Position numbers and translations under genes: made by a program
Shown: piece after piece, positions 1-13,063 of the stretch
How the letters are laid out: every line of letters begins with the position of its first letter
Position numbering within the stretch: the stretch's first letter is position 1
Source: Varroa destructor
Lineage: Eukaryota; Arthropoda; Arachnida; Mesostigmata; Varroidae
NCBI RefSeq assembly: GCF_002443255.2
Contig: NW_019211456.1
Span: 25,475,061 to 25,539,060 of the forward strand
Length of the DNA stretch: 64,000 nt
Direction of reading: 5' to 3'
Notes under the pieces: generated by a model
The model's input: the letters and a program-made list of their open reading frames with translations, nothing else
Told to the model about the DNA's origin: nothing
Database searches by the model: none

Positions 1-1939
1 GCAGTCCGTAAGGTCCACAGGAAAACTGAATCCTTAAAACGGTCAAAGAATAGTCTTTCGATTAGAATAACGAGCAGATCTACCATGAAATGTCCAAATG
101 ACTAATATCATCTGTGACGACGACAATCTGCGTGATGATGACATATTATATTGTTAACAAGTCGCTAACCAGAAGTGAAGCAACCCGTACCAAAAAGCCA
201 GAATGATAATGGATCTGAATGTCAATAATGACCCCGTCGCTCATAAAGTACGTGCGCTATAGTTTGGGTCAGTAACAAACGTTCGTAACGTACTACTATA
301 CACGTACTATTCACAATGAGACAACGTTTTACTAAAAAATAAAAGAATCCTGATTCCTCATAACGTTTCTTGACCGACTTTTAAATCTCAATTTCGCCTG
401 GTATGTCCGGCTTGCTTCCTTTGGTTTTAGCCATTGTCAGTCCTGCACATCAAATAATTCCAAAGACTCTTACTGGAAAATTATCCAGCATCTGATTGCG
501 TTTGTTTTCCTGGTACGTCTAGCACTTCAATAATTTATTCCAACTTAGGTTTTGTACATATCGCCTGATGTTTGTAACCTGACTGTATGTCCGACAAAAT
601 GTATACAGTCGTACCAATATAAGTCACTCCAACATGGAATATTTTGCAGAAAAGAAGCAACCGTTAACGATGGAATGAGTCCTTGTAGAGACGCATCGTA
701 ACAATTAGACGTCAGAAGCTGAATTAATATGGATAAGAAGAGGACTCGGATGACGGATCCTCAGGGAAAAAGGGAGTTATGCTTAGCAGCATGTTCACTA
801 ACACATGCCGTAGACGTTAGTTTAGAGGAGCAAAATTTATGAGAAAAACACATTCTCACAGAAATTGGTTATGACTACGAACCGCGCCAGTCAAGGAGAC
901 AGGCGTGTTTATTACACGGGCGCAGCGTTGTTACTAATTTAACATAAACAAGCAACTCGTTTGCTCATAAACTGTCAGCTAATCACCCCAGTGAATCAAG
1001 AGCATAAGTCGGTCTCTTGCTCCATGCTACGGTCGGTGGGAGATCTATCGCACAGAGCCTCGCTCAGATAACAGGTATCGTGAACTGCTGAAGTCAACCG
1101 AGGGAACCCCGAATTCAAAAGGATCGCTTTTGGCACCCCATAAAATTTAATACTGCACTAAAATATTTTTTTCTTTTAAACATAGCAGCTAAGAAGCTTC
1201 AGTTTCTTTAGAGATCTTTTAAAAGTACAATGCATGAAACTCATATATACTAGCTAGATGCAAGCTTACAGAATTTGTTTGAAGAATGATTGAAAGACCT
1301 TGAGAATGCTTAAAGCGATTTGTCTCTTTTACAGTTCAAATATTCATATGTACCCTAGAATTGGACTACTATCTGCCGAAAAAATCCCAGTCGCTCTGTG
1401 TTAGCCTCGAAAGAAACACAAGGTGCATTTTCCTGCATAACATCTACTGTTTAGAAGCAAAACAAAATCAATTGTTACTGAAGTAATGTTTTGTAGGACC
1501 GTGTAACTCTATAGTGATGCAAGTAGACGATCAGGTCCGCTTGAACACTGAAAATAGAGGGTGGTAGCATACTTTATTGACGAAAGCAGGCATAAAGCAT
1601 GGTCTATTCATTTTAGTCGTAAAAAAATGGTATCATTTTGGTTCTAATCTAAAAGTATTGGTCAATTCTCAAGTAACTTCTGCTGCTCAGCATCATTCTA
1701 GTTAATGACTAACTAATTATTTTTTTCTAAACCGCCAAAAATCCTTAAATTATCACAACGTGTCTGAAACCCAGCTGGGCGGGTATGTCTTTTTGTATAG
1801 AGCGATCTAGCCGAATTTTGCTTTTCTAAACCACCAGTGATCGTTAGTTTCCCCCATGCGTCTAATCGAATCTGCTCCTAATCGATCTGTCGGCATTTTA
1901 TAAAGAATCTTTGATTTGAGGTCATTTGGATCTCTTAAG
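1..1939. other. Non-coding stretch, nothing recognised
   Basis: Reading frames on both strands are short and stop-rich. I see no exon-like segment, RNA gene or repeat I can name. It lies downstream (on the minus strand) of the kinase relic at about 2 kb. Confidence 0.5.
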
Positions 1940-2414
1940 TTTTTCTGGGAACAGGAATGGTTCTAGCATATATATGTTCTTCTGTGCTTGCTCATCCGTC
2001 TCATCTCAGAAGGGCGCTTTACCATAAAGAATCTGGAAGGCAATACAGCCTGCTGCCAACAGTTAACAGCTTTTCCACATTTGAATGAGAAGATTTTCGA
2101 CGCCACAAACCTGATCGTGTCTAGCAGCGTATGGCCGTAATTACTAGTCATAATCTTGGCAGTGTCTAAGTCTACTAAGTTTAGATAAGCACTATCGGTT
2201 ATTAGGAGGTTTTCTGACTTCACATCACGACGCATAATGCTCGCTTCATTTTCATGCAGAGACGATTCGGCCAATATAAAAGCGGGCCTTGTCTTCCCAA
2301 GTGTCTACTTAGGCCCTTGCGCTCAAATGATCCCCATTTGAGAATTAAAGAAAAACTCGCATTATCTTTGCAGGTATAGCAAAGTTTAATGACAAATTCA
2401 AAGTCGATTGCCAC
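1940..2414 (-). pseudogene. Broken AGC-family protein kinase copy
   Basis: Read on the minus strand, this stretch contains pieces of a serine/threonine kinase catalytic domain in the right order but in shifting frames. Near 2400-2340 is a strand-4/5-like piece (FVIKLCYTCKDNAS). Near 2286-2266 is ARFYIGRIVSA, like the helix before the catalytic loop. The catalytic loop follows as RRDVKSENLLI, then a DFG region changed to VDLDTAKIM, and near 2050-2012 a subdomain IX-like piece (GCIAFQILYGKAPF). Frameshifts and in-frame stops separate the pieces, the HRD histidine is Arg, and DFG reads DLD, so it cannot encode an active kinase. No introns interrupt it, which suggests a retrocopy. The family (PDK1, PKG or PKA-like) cannot be decided by eye. 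Confidence 0.6.
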
Positions 2415-3750
2415 TAGCAGACGCCGCTCAATTTGAGTTTATATTAGGAAGCATGGTACGCTGGCCACTGAGATCTTACCTTGAACTTTCTTCTCGTTTG
2501 TGGATTTATGTATTATTTTATGTGTATTTGTGTACGTATTTGTATTTGACTTCTAAAACTTGGCTATAAATGCCTTTATTACCCTTATCTTACTTTATCT
2601 TTATTTCATCCTTTACCCCTAAAGTCGTCGATTTTGACCTGCTTAACCTAGCAACCGTTAAGCAGTTGGTCCTCGAACAATTTTCATTTTTCCTCCAGGA
2701 CAATTAGAAATAATTGTAAAAACCTCTGGAAACGAAATTATTTGTTGTGTTAACCCAGCTTGACAGATTTGGTTTAAAATGTACCGTCGCTATTGCTAAT
2801 CTATAGACATCATATCATAGGATAGAAGATACTAAAATCGTATCCAGACCGCTGCTGGCGATCTCCCGCTCCAGATGATAGTGGTTAGAAAACAGTGGTA
2901 CGACAAATACTTGAAGGTTATGTAGCTAAAAAGCTGACCCTCACATGCATGTTTATTTACCGATATAGCTACCCCTTCGCCCCGCCCCGATGTCCGTAAG
3001 AGAAGTGACGGCGCCTTAAAAAAATTCTGTTGTGTATCTACCTTCTGTCTTCGTTGTGCATGAGCAAGATAGACTAAAAGATGTCTGTAACGGTAGGCGT
3101 CCTATCCAAAATAATACATGCAGCTACTTTACGAACAGGTCATACTTAGCTGAGGTGCAATACAGCGCAAAATTTCAAAAAAATAGAACAAGAAAGAGAG
3201 CTATACTTCAAACAAATAGGTATAGAGTTATTTAACAGATGCTTGTGAGCCGACGAGACTGATAATTGCATTAGAGTCGAGTCCGGTAGTCTGTATACTT
3301 TCAAGAAAAATTCAGGAAAATTATTTTTTAGCAGATTATTAGGTTTGCGAAGTTGTTAAGAACAATTTTTAAAAATTATTAAGGTGTTCTACTCTTTCAG
3401 ACGCTGCGGGGAGTGAAGTTTGGTTAAAAAAATCTACAATAACTTTTTTTCGGATATTTAACTCTGCCTGCTGGAGAAAACCGCAACTTCAAGAAATATC
3501 GAAATATAATATGCCTTCAATAGCGATTTTCTAGTCATAACGAATAGTAATTTATGTAATAATCAACTACAGGCCACTGGTCTTCTGCCTATTAGCACGC
3601 GAAAGCACTTCGAAATATACTGTACATCGTTAAAGTTAGAAACATCGCTGATCTTTGTACCCTTTTTGCTTGACACCTCCTGTGCTTCGTTCACGTATAC
3701 GAAGATCTTCAGTTTTTCAATAAATACTTCAATACAAATATGCTGTTATC

Positions 3751-3765
3751 TATATATATATATAT
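3751..3765. repeat. (TA)n microsatellite
   Basis: Uninterrupted TA dinucleotides followed shortly by a T run. Confidence 0.85.
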
Positions 3766-4398
3766 GGATTTTTTTTTTATATCTTTACGTAACTACCAGG
3801 GACGTGTAACACTGAGAGACGTCTCAAAAAGCCCATGTGTAACCTCTGCAAGATATACCCTTATTGATCTACCTCTTATTTAAAGCAGTTTTCGCTAAGT
3901 AAAGCAACGCAACTTACTTCATGCGAGCAAAAGCCGTACAAAAAACACAAGTTAATTTGTTATTTAGGTATTTATTTCAAGATCTGATTCTTTCTGCACC
4001 TCATTGTTACCTTGCGGTACAAATCAACAGTGACAATGTCAGACAAGGTAGAGGTCATGACATTTCCAAACGACTGGTATTGCGGCGCTTAGCTCTTTCT
4101 CCTATGAATAGCGATGACATCAAGATACGCACGTATTTAAATGCTGTAATTAGGATGTATTCTTTTAACATTAAATACGAGTGTTGATTCTAATTAACAG
4201 TCATTCTGTTTAGCATTTCTGGGGGGTTTTTGGCCTTTCTGTAGCCTATTTTTTGCATACTCAGAGATTCAAGTCTCAGGTTTCCCAAGTTTCAAGTCCA
4301 ACCCAAAATATATACTCCCTGACCTGTGTGACTAAAAACAGTCGCTTTCTATATATTTTCCTTGTTTTAGTTTACTGTATCACCTATATTTCCCCCCC

Positions 4399-4420
4399 CT
4401 CTCTCTCTCTCTCTCTCTCT
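4399..4420. repeat. (CT)11 microsatellite
   Basis: Eleven CT units directly after an eight-base C run. On the other strand it is a GA repeat. It is the only long pure CT tract in the window. Confidence 0.95.
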
Positions 4421-6472
4421 GCATATATTTTCGTAGATTACTCATTTTCCTCTTCTAACTTGCTATACAGATACGAACTTGAAGGTCACTATTGAGATAC
4501 GAGTTCGCAGGGTAGACTGAGAGTAATAACACGGAAGGTTATCTTTTCATAGGCCAATGAAGCTAGCGTCCAACATTACTAATTAATGAATACGTCAATT
4601 ACGGTGGTGTCATTTGAATACGTACCGATAAGTTGTCAGATACAGTATCGATCTACAAAGCAATGTACAATACGTTTAAGATGGTAGAATTATTTACCTC
4701 TGCTCATGCTATGTATAATATATATAGTAGCTGATGCTGCGAATTAAATAGTTTTACATTTAAACACAGTAAAAATACTACTAAGCACAGTACAAACTAA
4801 TGATCATTATGCTGCAAACGATTTAATGGAAAAGGTTATATAAATATTAAAAAAAAAGTATATAAATACGTTCGTTGAGACGATATTTCTCGTATGGTTT
4901 AAAAGAGCTTCATACCTGCTTCAAGAAAGGGCTCGAGCGACGTTTTAAGCATTATTGTATGAATAAATAATCAATTTTTTGTACGTACTATTACGTGGCC
5001 TTCGTCGTTATTTGCCTTGCAAATGTAGCGCATCATTTGTAGAAGGTTCGATCCGGGAAATAGCTCCCTAATTGAAGACAATGTTTTTTCCACGACCTGC
5101 AACGTGAGCACAGTGTTACGTTCTACGTTCTACGGAGCTTTTTGATGTTACGCATCCGTGAAGGCACATTAACGAATCTAACCTCGAATTCTGCATAGTT
5201 TTAGCGAGATTTAAGTTAGTTGTTTCAACGAAAAAGGCAGACCAATGAACTTCGCAAGCTCAAAGGATAAAACTAGAAAAGACCAACCGTTCGATCTCGA
5301 CCGTTAGCAAGTTTAGCAAGGAAAAAAATTAACTTCATTACGCCCCTAGTGGGTACAGCTTTCTTAGTAAGTTCCGATTCGCTCGGTGGAAAAGTGCGAA
5401 CGTATCGTGGATCAGTCCCAATTAGCCTAAATGATGTAATTAGTTGTGCCCAAAATCTTTGCTTTTTCCGTTTCAAAAAAGAAGGTTCGTCACAGTTGAC
5501 TCCGGACGTCCAACTTACTTACATTTTCGTCAGTCTTTTCAATAAGACAGTTAATGAAGCTCATAGTGGGCTCGTCGTCAAACACTAAAACACAGATTTC
5601 GAAAGTGACATTTTATCAATAGGTAGTTGCTGTGGGAAACTTCAGCAATTGGCTATGGGGAAAATGAGCTCAAGCAGGTAATATAGGTTTAAGTTGGCCG
5701 TTAAACTGTCGCATAATAAAACCAACTTAAAAATCATCGGCTGGTTTTCAATTTGACGGAATTGTGCCGTGATTTGTTTTTCAATCTTCACCTACCTGTC
5801 ATCCAGCAGTGTATCGTAATTTGTGTATAGCCACTGTCAGCGGAGATGCATGCTGTTTAGTATGCATATTTCAATTCATCCATAGTAGTTTATACATTTT
5901 ATTTAAATTAAAGTAAATTAGAAAGTTGATGTTAGGACATTCGGGGTAAGGCACATTGAGACAACTATAACCAAGCATATGGGGTAAGTGCTCGAGCCTG
6001 CCGTATGTTTTTTGCGTCACAGTCATCTCTACAATTACACGATATTTCCTGTACTATAAATAAGTCAAACATTTCATTCTTTCTTATGACACTAGGCTTA
6101 CGCCGATATATATTCTTGTCATTACGATCCATCACGAACACAAGCCTGAGTTAACTCCTCAGATCTGCTAGTAGTATGTCATAGGGGCTGCCATGAACTC
6201 GGTTCAGCTTGATTACAATCAGCACGTTACGTGGACTTTTTCTGTGGCATCAGCGAATCTTGCCAATCAACGTATGTTCTCAATGGATACGAACGTGGAA
6301 GAAGTGTGGCGGCGAATTAATGTTTTGGCTTGACTTCACAATTGAATGATGTGCTTCGTCAACTTACCTCATGTGGTGTTCCTATTCATTCAAACATTGG
6401 CCTGAGTTGAAATACTTCCTCATTTTTAAAGGTTCAACACTCTGAGGAAAAGTGTTTCAGCTCATCTTCTCC

Positions 6473-6494
6473 TATATATATATATATATATATA
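6473..6494. repeat. (TA)n microsatellite
   Basis: Eleven TA units without interruption. Confidence 0.95.
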
Positions 6495-7291
6495 GAATGC
6501 ATGCACGATTGCCTACTAAGAAGCGTTACAATTACTGAATAGCGAATTCTAGCTCAGGATCGATATTATAATGGCATGTGAAGAAAAGCAGCAGAGATAA
6601 CTATAGTGCACAGACAAACGTATTATAATAACTGATCGTTACCACAAATGTTCATAACAGGCATAGACGACTTATCCTGACACCACACGCCAGTAACTGA
6701 TAACAGAAAAAGAAGCTTTAGAAAAGGGTTTCGCATTGTCGTTTAAGCTACCATGCGACATATCTGGGCGCGACATCAGGTCTTACGTCTAATAACAATA
6801 AAGGTTTTTGGTTGATTGGTGCCCCGTCAACCTATTCCTAATAGGTCTATAAATATTCAGTTTACGATATCTATTTGTTCAGCTTCTATTCGTTGCGACA
6901 AATAGGCAACACTTGCTGATAACTAGTTCACCTCAGAAAGCAAAAACCTAGTAACGAAGAATAATAGTCTAGGAGCAAGAAAATCACTGCCGATTGCTGA
7001 TTTCTAAATGACTGAGGAGCATTATGGTGTTCCCCTTCATAGAGTAAAAAGTCTCTGCTCGCACCAAGTATAGGTTTTTTACGCTTTCGTTTTACAAATA
7101 CGTGACACGTGCACCTCAGAGCTATTTAGGCCTACGTTGTGTTATGCTACAGTAGGTAAATGAGTGATCCTTATGAAGGCAAACAGATTTATGGGGCTAA
7201 TACATATTATGTTAGTGATAAAATATGTCGAAAACTTTCTACATAAAAAACGAAAATAGAAAAATCAGTCATACACAGCTCACCATTTATG

Positions 7292-7297
7292 TTTATT
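7292..7297 (-). terminator. Candidate polyadenylation signal of the SLC18B1-like gene
   Basis: The minus strand reads AATAAA about 110 bases past the stop codon of the transporter gene, a normal distance for a 3' UTR. The region is AT-rich, so chance occurrence is possible. I chose it for position and canonical sequence. Confidence 0.45.
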
Positions 7298-7407
7298 TTA
7301 AAAATTCATTATAAACTCAACCCTACTAGTCACAGTGAAGGCAATATATCCTTTTTAGTAACATTATAAATTGATTAATAATATCATATGATTTTTTTTG
7401 CGAAAAC

Positions 7408-8492
7408 TCATGAAACAGACTTAATAAGAATGTCAGTTTCTCTCTCTGGGGTTATAGTTGGTAGAGGAGATCCAGGCGTAGCGATGAGAACTGCCATTGT
7501 TGCCACGACGATGACGAGCATAAACTGACATGCTATTGAGTATGTGTAGTGATCAAGTAGCACCCCACCTTGGATAGAAGTCAGAAATTACAGACGGATA
7601 TCAGCATCCATAATTTTAGATATTCTATATNNNNNNNNNNNNNNNNNNNNNNNNNNNNNNNNNNNNNNNNNNNNNNNNNNNNNNNNNNNNNNNNNNNNNN
7701 NNNNNNNNNNNNNNNNNNNNNNNNNNNNNNTATATAACACCTAAATTCGAACGCTTCTTTAGGTTTTGCTTCTAAGACTGCAAACAGATATTTCAAAACA
7801 TTTTTTACGTGTACTAGAAGCGTCATCCATGGTCACACTTAATTATAACTACCACTTACCGTGATGACAAGCTCAATTCTATTCGTTAGTAATTTTCGAA
7901 ATACACCTGTCTTAACCTGCATCTCTCTTAATTCTAGTAATAACCGTAAAGGCAAGTCGCTCAAATGTCGCGTATGCACGCCACGCACAAAAAATTCTAG
8001 CGAAATTTAATTTTGGGCCGATAGCAGGCCAAACATCTCAAATGTACAAGGGCCAAAAGATCCTAAAAACAGAAAAGTCTCAAAAAGGCTAGCTGTCGGA
8101 ACTTATCTAAAAGACCCTGTTGATAACTGATATTCTCCTCTCGAAAAATGCCGTTAGTTTTCGCATTAAGAATCGAGGCATATAAAATGGCCTTTAAGCC
8201 GTTTTGATCCGCTTTTATGCTCTTTAAATCTAAATCCTATTGAGGACCTTCCGTGAATTTTTTGGCAGCTGCCTGAAGACTGAAAATTTCGGTCAAAAAG
8301 GAAATTTCTGATCTTGAGGGGGGTTCATCCAGCGCAGAGAAATTAAATGATAGCTCATTTTTGCTTAAATTAAGGAAGCGATGCATTCTTTCACCGTGAA
8401 AAGTTTGTTGTTTGGTTCAAGAAGAAAGGATTTTTTTTTAGCAGCAAAAATAGGTCACACACGTTTCTCTTAATTTAGGCGACGTACCGTGC

Positions 8493-8542
<50 letters not shown>

Positions 8543-10469
8543 TTCCTGTATATTTATAAACAAACTTGTTGGCAGCTCTAAAAACAATTCCTGTTTGTTT
8601 GTCTGGGTTAGAGCATACGTGCTGCAAGTATTTGCCAGATCAATTATTGAAACAAATCTCTAGCTATTACTAAGCTAAGTCATCCTGCCATCATAATCTA
8701 ATTACTGCAGAACTGAGTAGCTTTTAGGCGAAACGATGTGAGAGGTGATTTTGATATTTTTTCACTGAAACTCAATAGACACCATTGAGATTTTTTTGCA
8801 AAGACTGAAACAGATGATGGTCCAATGGTGGAAGAAAATTGCCTATTCAAGTCGTGTCAATTGTCGCCGCCTAGCTAAAGATATATATGGTCTAGCAGTG
8901 GAAGAGGACAGCTTTTCTGTGTACCATTTCCGGTCAATTGATTAACTTATTATAATTTTGTTAGTTATTGGTAGCGGAAGGCCAAATCAATCGTTTTGTG
9001 AGGCAGCAATTACTAATAAAACACGATTCCTACTTTTAGAATAAATTTAAATTAAAATATTTAATGCGGCGTCAATTTGGTATTGTGAAGAATATTTTCA
9101 CGTTTTCTCTTCAATTTGAACATTATTATTGTATGAGGTCTATCACCTGTGATCAACTGTTTTCAAAATGGTTCCACTGTGTTTCTGTGAGCTTCGCGGA
9201 CGGAACTACGATCGAGTAAATTATTTTGCGTCAATTCGTCTGGCACCCAAACATCGAGTTTCTTTTTGTAGCAGACGCCTTTCAAACCATTCAATAGTAG
9301 GTGTTTAGTTCCTTAACGACGTCATGGCTATTCGTTCGCGTATCGGTCTTGCTCAGCTTCCACGATAATTTCATCAACTTTTCTCGTAGTTGCTCGCTCA
9401 CTCACTACGAAAACTATCCCTAACATTGAAATTTTCTCAATGACAGCGAAAAGACCATCTTTGAACCGTCTATATCGGTAACGTGTCTTTACTAAAAACA
9501 CCATATTTTTTTTAAGCCTGGACAGTATTTGTGCTCTGTTCCTTATACAGTTCTAAAATGCAATTTTTGCAGAGTATTCTTACTTGTCTGCTCTGCCTTG
9601 AGTCTGAGCAAAGGTATTTCAACGATATTAGCAAGTATACTACTTGCGAATCTCAGCCATCAAACAACGCCAACACCGACCCGACTCATATTATCTAGCA
9701 TACGTGACTTTGAAGCAGTCTAACTAAAAAACGGTCAGTACCTTTTCGATGTCCCAGTGTTTTGCCCATCTAATTTCTCAGTTTTATTCAAATTTTTAAT
9801 GAACTCTACCCGACACGTACAACCAAATGTAAAGCGTTTTTTTCCCTATAAGACAAAATACAGTACCTGTAATACTAAACGTAAACCTCTGATAAAAATA
9901 TATTCGTTTCCCTACGAATAAGTCGTGGACACTCCTTTCAATATACAAAAACAGACACTTAATGTGAACATAGATTCAAAGCGATTGTTAGCTTTACGCT
10001 TCTTTGAACTAATGCTTAGCGCCCGCTACTGAGTAAAAAAAGAAGTAATTAAGCAAAATATTTTCTTTACTCACACAGGTTATGCCGGATTTTTATACCA
10101 TCGGCTGAACTTTTAGCGAGCTAGCGAAATGTCTCACGATAACCCCTTTGTTTCATCGAAACCACACGACATCAACAAGGCCTGGTGATACTCTTAATAC
10201 GTTTGCATTCTAAATTGTGAATCGCATACGTACCGGCCGCCGAACCTATCGACGAACCTAAACAAAGAGCACATGTTAGGAGACCCGAGAGCAAGCCGTA
10301 AGTTCCGACGTCGTCCGGATAATGCAATTTTGTGAGGCAATAGCGAAGAGCATCTAGAAAGGCCGGTATGTATATAGCGCCAACGCCCACGCCTGCAGAA
10401 AAACAAAAATCAATTGAAAACTCACGCTTTTGTACACTATGCTACATACAAATAAATATGCACAATATG

Positions 10470-10516
<47 letters not shown>

Positions 10517-13063
10517 CAATTTTTAATTTCACATGGAACCTGCCTTTTTCTATAGAATAGACATCATAGTTGATTTTCGATAAGCAGCTCGGTATTTCTC
10601 GTAGGAAAACAAAAGTTACGGAATAATTGCAATACGCCCGTCCCGAAAAATAATATTTAGAGCTTTCACTTGGCCATTTCACAAGGAACTAATCAAGCAG
10701 AGAGGAATACCGATGCTATGTAACCATAGCCTAACATTAATGTGGCTGGATTGTAAAAATTAGATGTATAACTCTGCTTTTTGCTACGCAGTAATGCACT
10801 CCAGGGCAATGCTAGCTGTTCTCCAACAGACGTTTTGCCAACTGTATAGGTATATTTCTCTAATATTGTTTACCTAAATGTACAGAATGGATTAAATATG
10901 AATACTTGAGTTTTTTTTCTTTGTTCGTCGAACAAAAAAAAACTTAAACTTTCTTTTCGATTATATGCAAACGCGTTGGCTGAGTTCTGATTGCATTTCT
11001 AACCTAAAAAAAACTGCGCGATAATTGTAGGCACTATCGATGAGCTAAACATAGTCTCGTAATAAAACGATGAAAGACCAGAAACCGAAAATGCGACCGC
11101 GCAGAAGAACGTCCCTGCAACGCAGACCAAACGAGGCCTTTCCAGGGATGAAGCCAGTAGGCCCCAGAGCGGTGAAAATATACTCTGGGTTAATGCGCAT
11201 GGGATGAACATTATTCCCATCCACGCTGGTGACAGATTAAACTACGAAACGAACAAGAACGAAACGTTAGTGTTAACGCCGAATGGTAGTGAAAGGCGAA
11301 GCATCGTGCATGACTTTCGTGTTCAGTCATACGAGCTGACATAATTTATCCGTCTTTGTTCCACCTAGGTCGAATGTTACTGAGTGGTACTACCATGATG
11401 ATCTGCCTATGCGATAATCTCAAATTTAGGCCATGTTAGGCATAGCTAAGCGTCTGCCTACACACATTGCTAATACGTATCGTTATAGATAGCTTGGTTT
11501 GAGCGAAACTGGATAAGAAGGTTCCATTCGCTTAGATAGTAATAATGTGTGATATAAAAGATAAATAGACTTACATTTTGTCTTTAAATTTCAATTAACT
11601 TATTTCCCAGAAGAAAAAGCTCCCATCTCACTTTTCCAGAATTACATTGATGTTGGTATGAATTTGCTAAAAAAAAAAGTGTCTCGAAATTGTTCGAATT
11701 TTAATTCTTAATTGATGTTCAAATATTGCAGAAACAGAAAATGTTTGTTGCCGATCACCTGTTGTAGATGTACAGACAGTGTGGCATCATTAAAGCCAAT
11801 CATCATAAGTCCAATGAAAAAAAGCAAAGAGTTTCCGGTCACTCGAGGCTTCTGGAGGATTATCCAAAGACTGAGGTTTTTCCAGCTCCCAGAATTAGAT
11901 GAAGTAGGAAACAAATATCGACACATGATCCCTAGAAGTCAACACCAAACAAACCCTCGTTGAATGTACAAGTATACACGCGTTTTATTATTCTCAGAAA
12001 AACTTATAACAGATAACTTCCCCAAGCAGGTGCTGGTATTCACAAAGCCTGACCGGTGATAGATTCGTAGGCCGATAACAACGATTTTAAGCTAGAACAA
12101 TCATATTTTGGCGAACTAAATAATCCTTACTTTAACAATTGTAAAATGCTGGTAGAGCTGAGAGCGTGTTTTGAAGAGTTTTTTTTTTACAAAAAAAAAA
12201 TCTGCATTTCTAGTATAGAAGTAATTCAAGAGAAATCTTCTGATTAGTAGCCGACCTAGCAGCGCGAGACTTCCGCCAAAAATCAGGAACGTCGCGCAGA
12301 ATCCGAGATAATGGAATAAAAGTCCTCCAAAGAATGGGCCAGCGATCAGGCCGGCGCTAAATGCAGCTTCTATCACAGGAATGAGTTGACCAAGTAGGGA
12401 AGGAAAGTCAGCACCGAGAAGGGTGAAGTAGCACGTCATTGATGCCGAATTACCTAAAACGTCCTCATTTATTATTACTTGCATGATGTTGTACACTGGA
12501 CCTCATCTTGCAACAACTAGCTCTTCAGTCAGCGACTCACCAAGCGATTGCATGGTACGTAAGACAAGTGAAGTTCCGAAAAAGATAAACGATTGACGAA
12601 GAAACACAACAAAGCCAAATGCAGCACTAAAAAATCCATCCATCAACAGCCCAATCCATAGAAGTGAGCGAGGTTGAATTCGCTGGTGAGAAAGAGCCCA
12701 GCCAAATAGCGGAGATGACACGAACATCACTAGCTGATAGACACCCATCACGATGCCAACATGCGTCGGTGTATTCTCCTATAAGCGAATGAACTTAACT
12801 TTAAGTCATTTATATATTCAAAAAGGCTCAACTTACCCTTCGCACATATTTAGTTGGCTGTGTATAAGATACGTTTAAGATATTCCTGTGCAAACATATT
12901 TAAATAGAGGAAAAAGGGCATTCGATACAGGTCGCAATTGTATTCTACGTACCCTTTCAAATGCTTCGTTAGGGTAGAACGGTGCAATAAGTGAAAATCC
13001 AGCACCCTGAATAAAACTGGCAGTTGTCAGGAGACCGACCTCGGTAATCACTCGACCCTTCAT
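7408..13063 (-). CDS. SLC18B1: MFS transporter, SLC18B1-like (complete, 7 exons)
   Basis: Exons in transcription order are 13063-12953, 12778-12541, 12453-12256, 11931-11759, 11241-11004, 10392-10234 and 7568-7408 (stop TGA at 7410-7408). All phases agree and the total is 1278 bases, 425 residues. Members of this family are 12-helix vesicular transporters; mammalian SLC18B1 carries polyamines. Seen here: helix 1 with FSLIAPFYPNEA (about residues 23-34), MQSLGNSASM across the exon 2/3 junction, SAGLIAGPFFGGLL in helix 5, GFNDATLSVHLQQ at the start of the second half (about 228-240), VGVGAIYIPAFLDAL (321 on), and a last helix ending in an acidic tail. Length fits SLC18B1 (about 450) better than the longer SLC18A transporters. 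Introns are 87, 174, 517, 327, 611, 661 and 2665-base class; the smallest is 87 and the last, of 2665, holds an assembly gap. The start Met directly precedes helix 1, so an upstream exon with a longer N terminus is possible. The exon 3 end is the least certain junction. Confidence 0.8.
7631..7730. other. Assembly gap (100 N)
   Basis: Exactly 100 N, the usual placeholder for a gap of unknown size. TA dinucleotides stand on both sides, so the missing piece is probably a TA microsatellite. It falls in the last intron of the transporter gene and does not touch coding sequence. Confidence 0.95.
8499..8541. repeat. Long (AT)n microsatellite
   Basis: About 21 uninterrupted AT units in the last intron of the transporter gene. 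It is the longest simple repeat in the window. Confidence 0.95.
10471..10509. repeat. Long (TA)n microsatellite
   Basis: About 19 TA units, lying in the intron between transporter exons 5 and 6. Confidence 0.95.

Larger units (their letters stand above)
2415..7291. other. AT-rich spacer with microsatellites
   Basis: No supported gene in 4.9 kb. It holds simple repeats at 3751-3765 (TA), 4399-4420 (CT) and 6473-6494 (TA). The longest open frames are below 90 codons and show no recognisable domain, so I treat them as chance. Confidence 0.5.

Noticed and set aside
5040..5070. GGTTCGATCC motif resembling a tRNA T-loop
   Set aside because: No A box or cloverleaf could be found upstream. It is an isolated match.
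7581..7826. Open frame across the N run
   Set aside because: It exists only because N was read through. The intron contains no coding sequence here.
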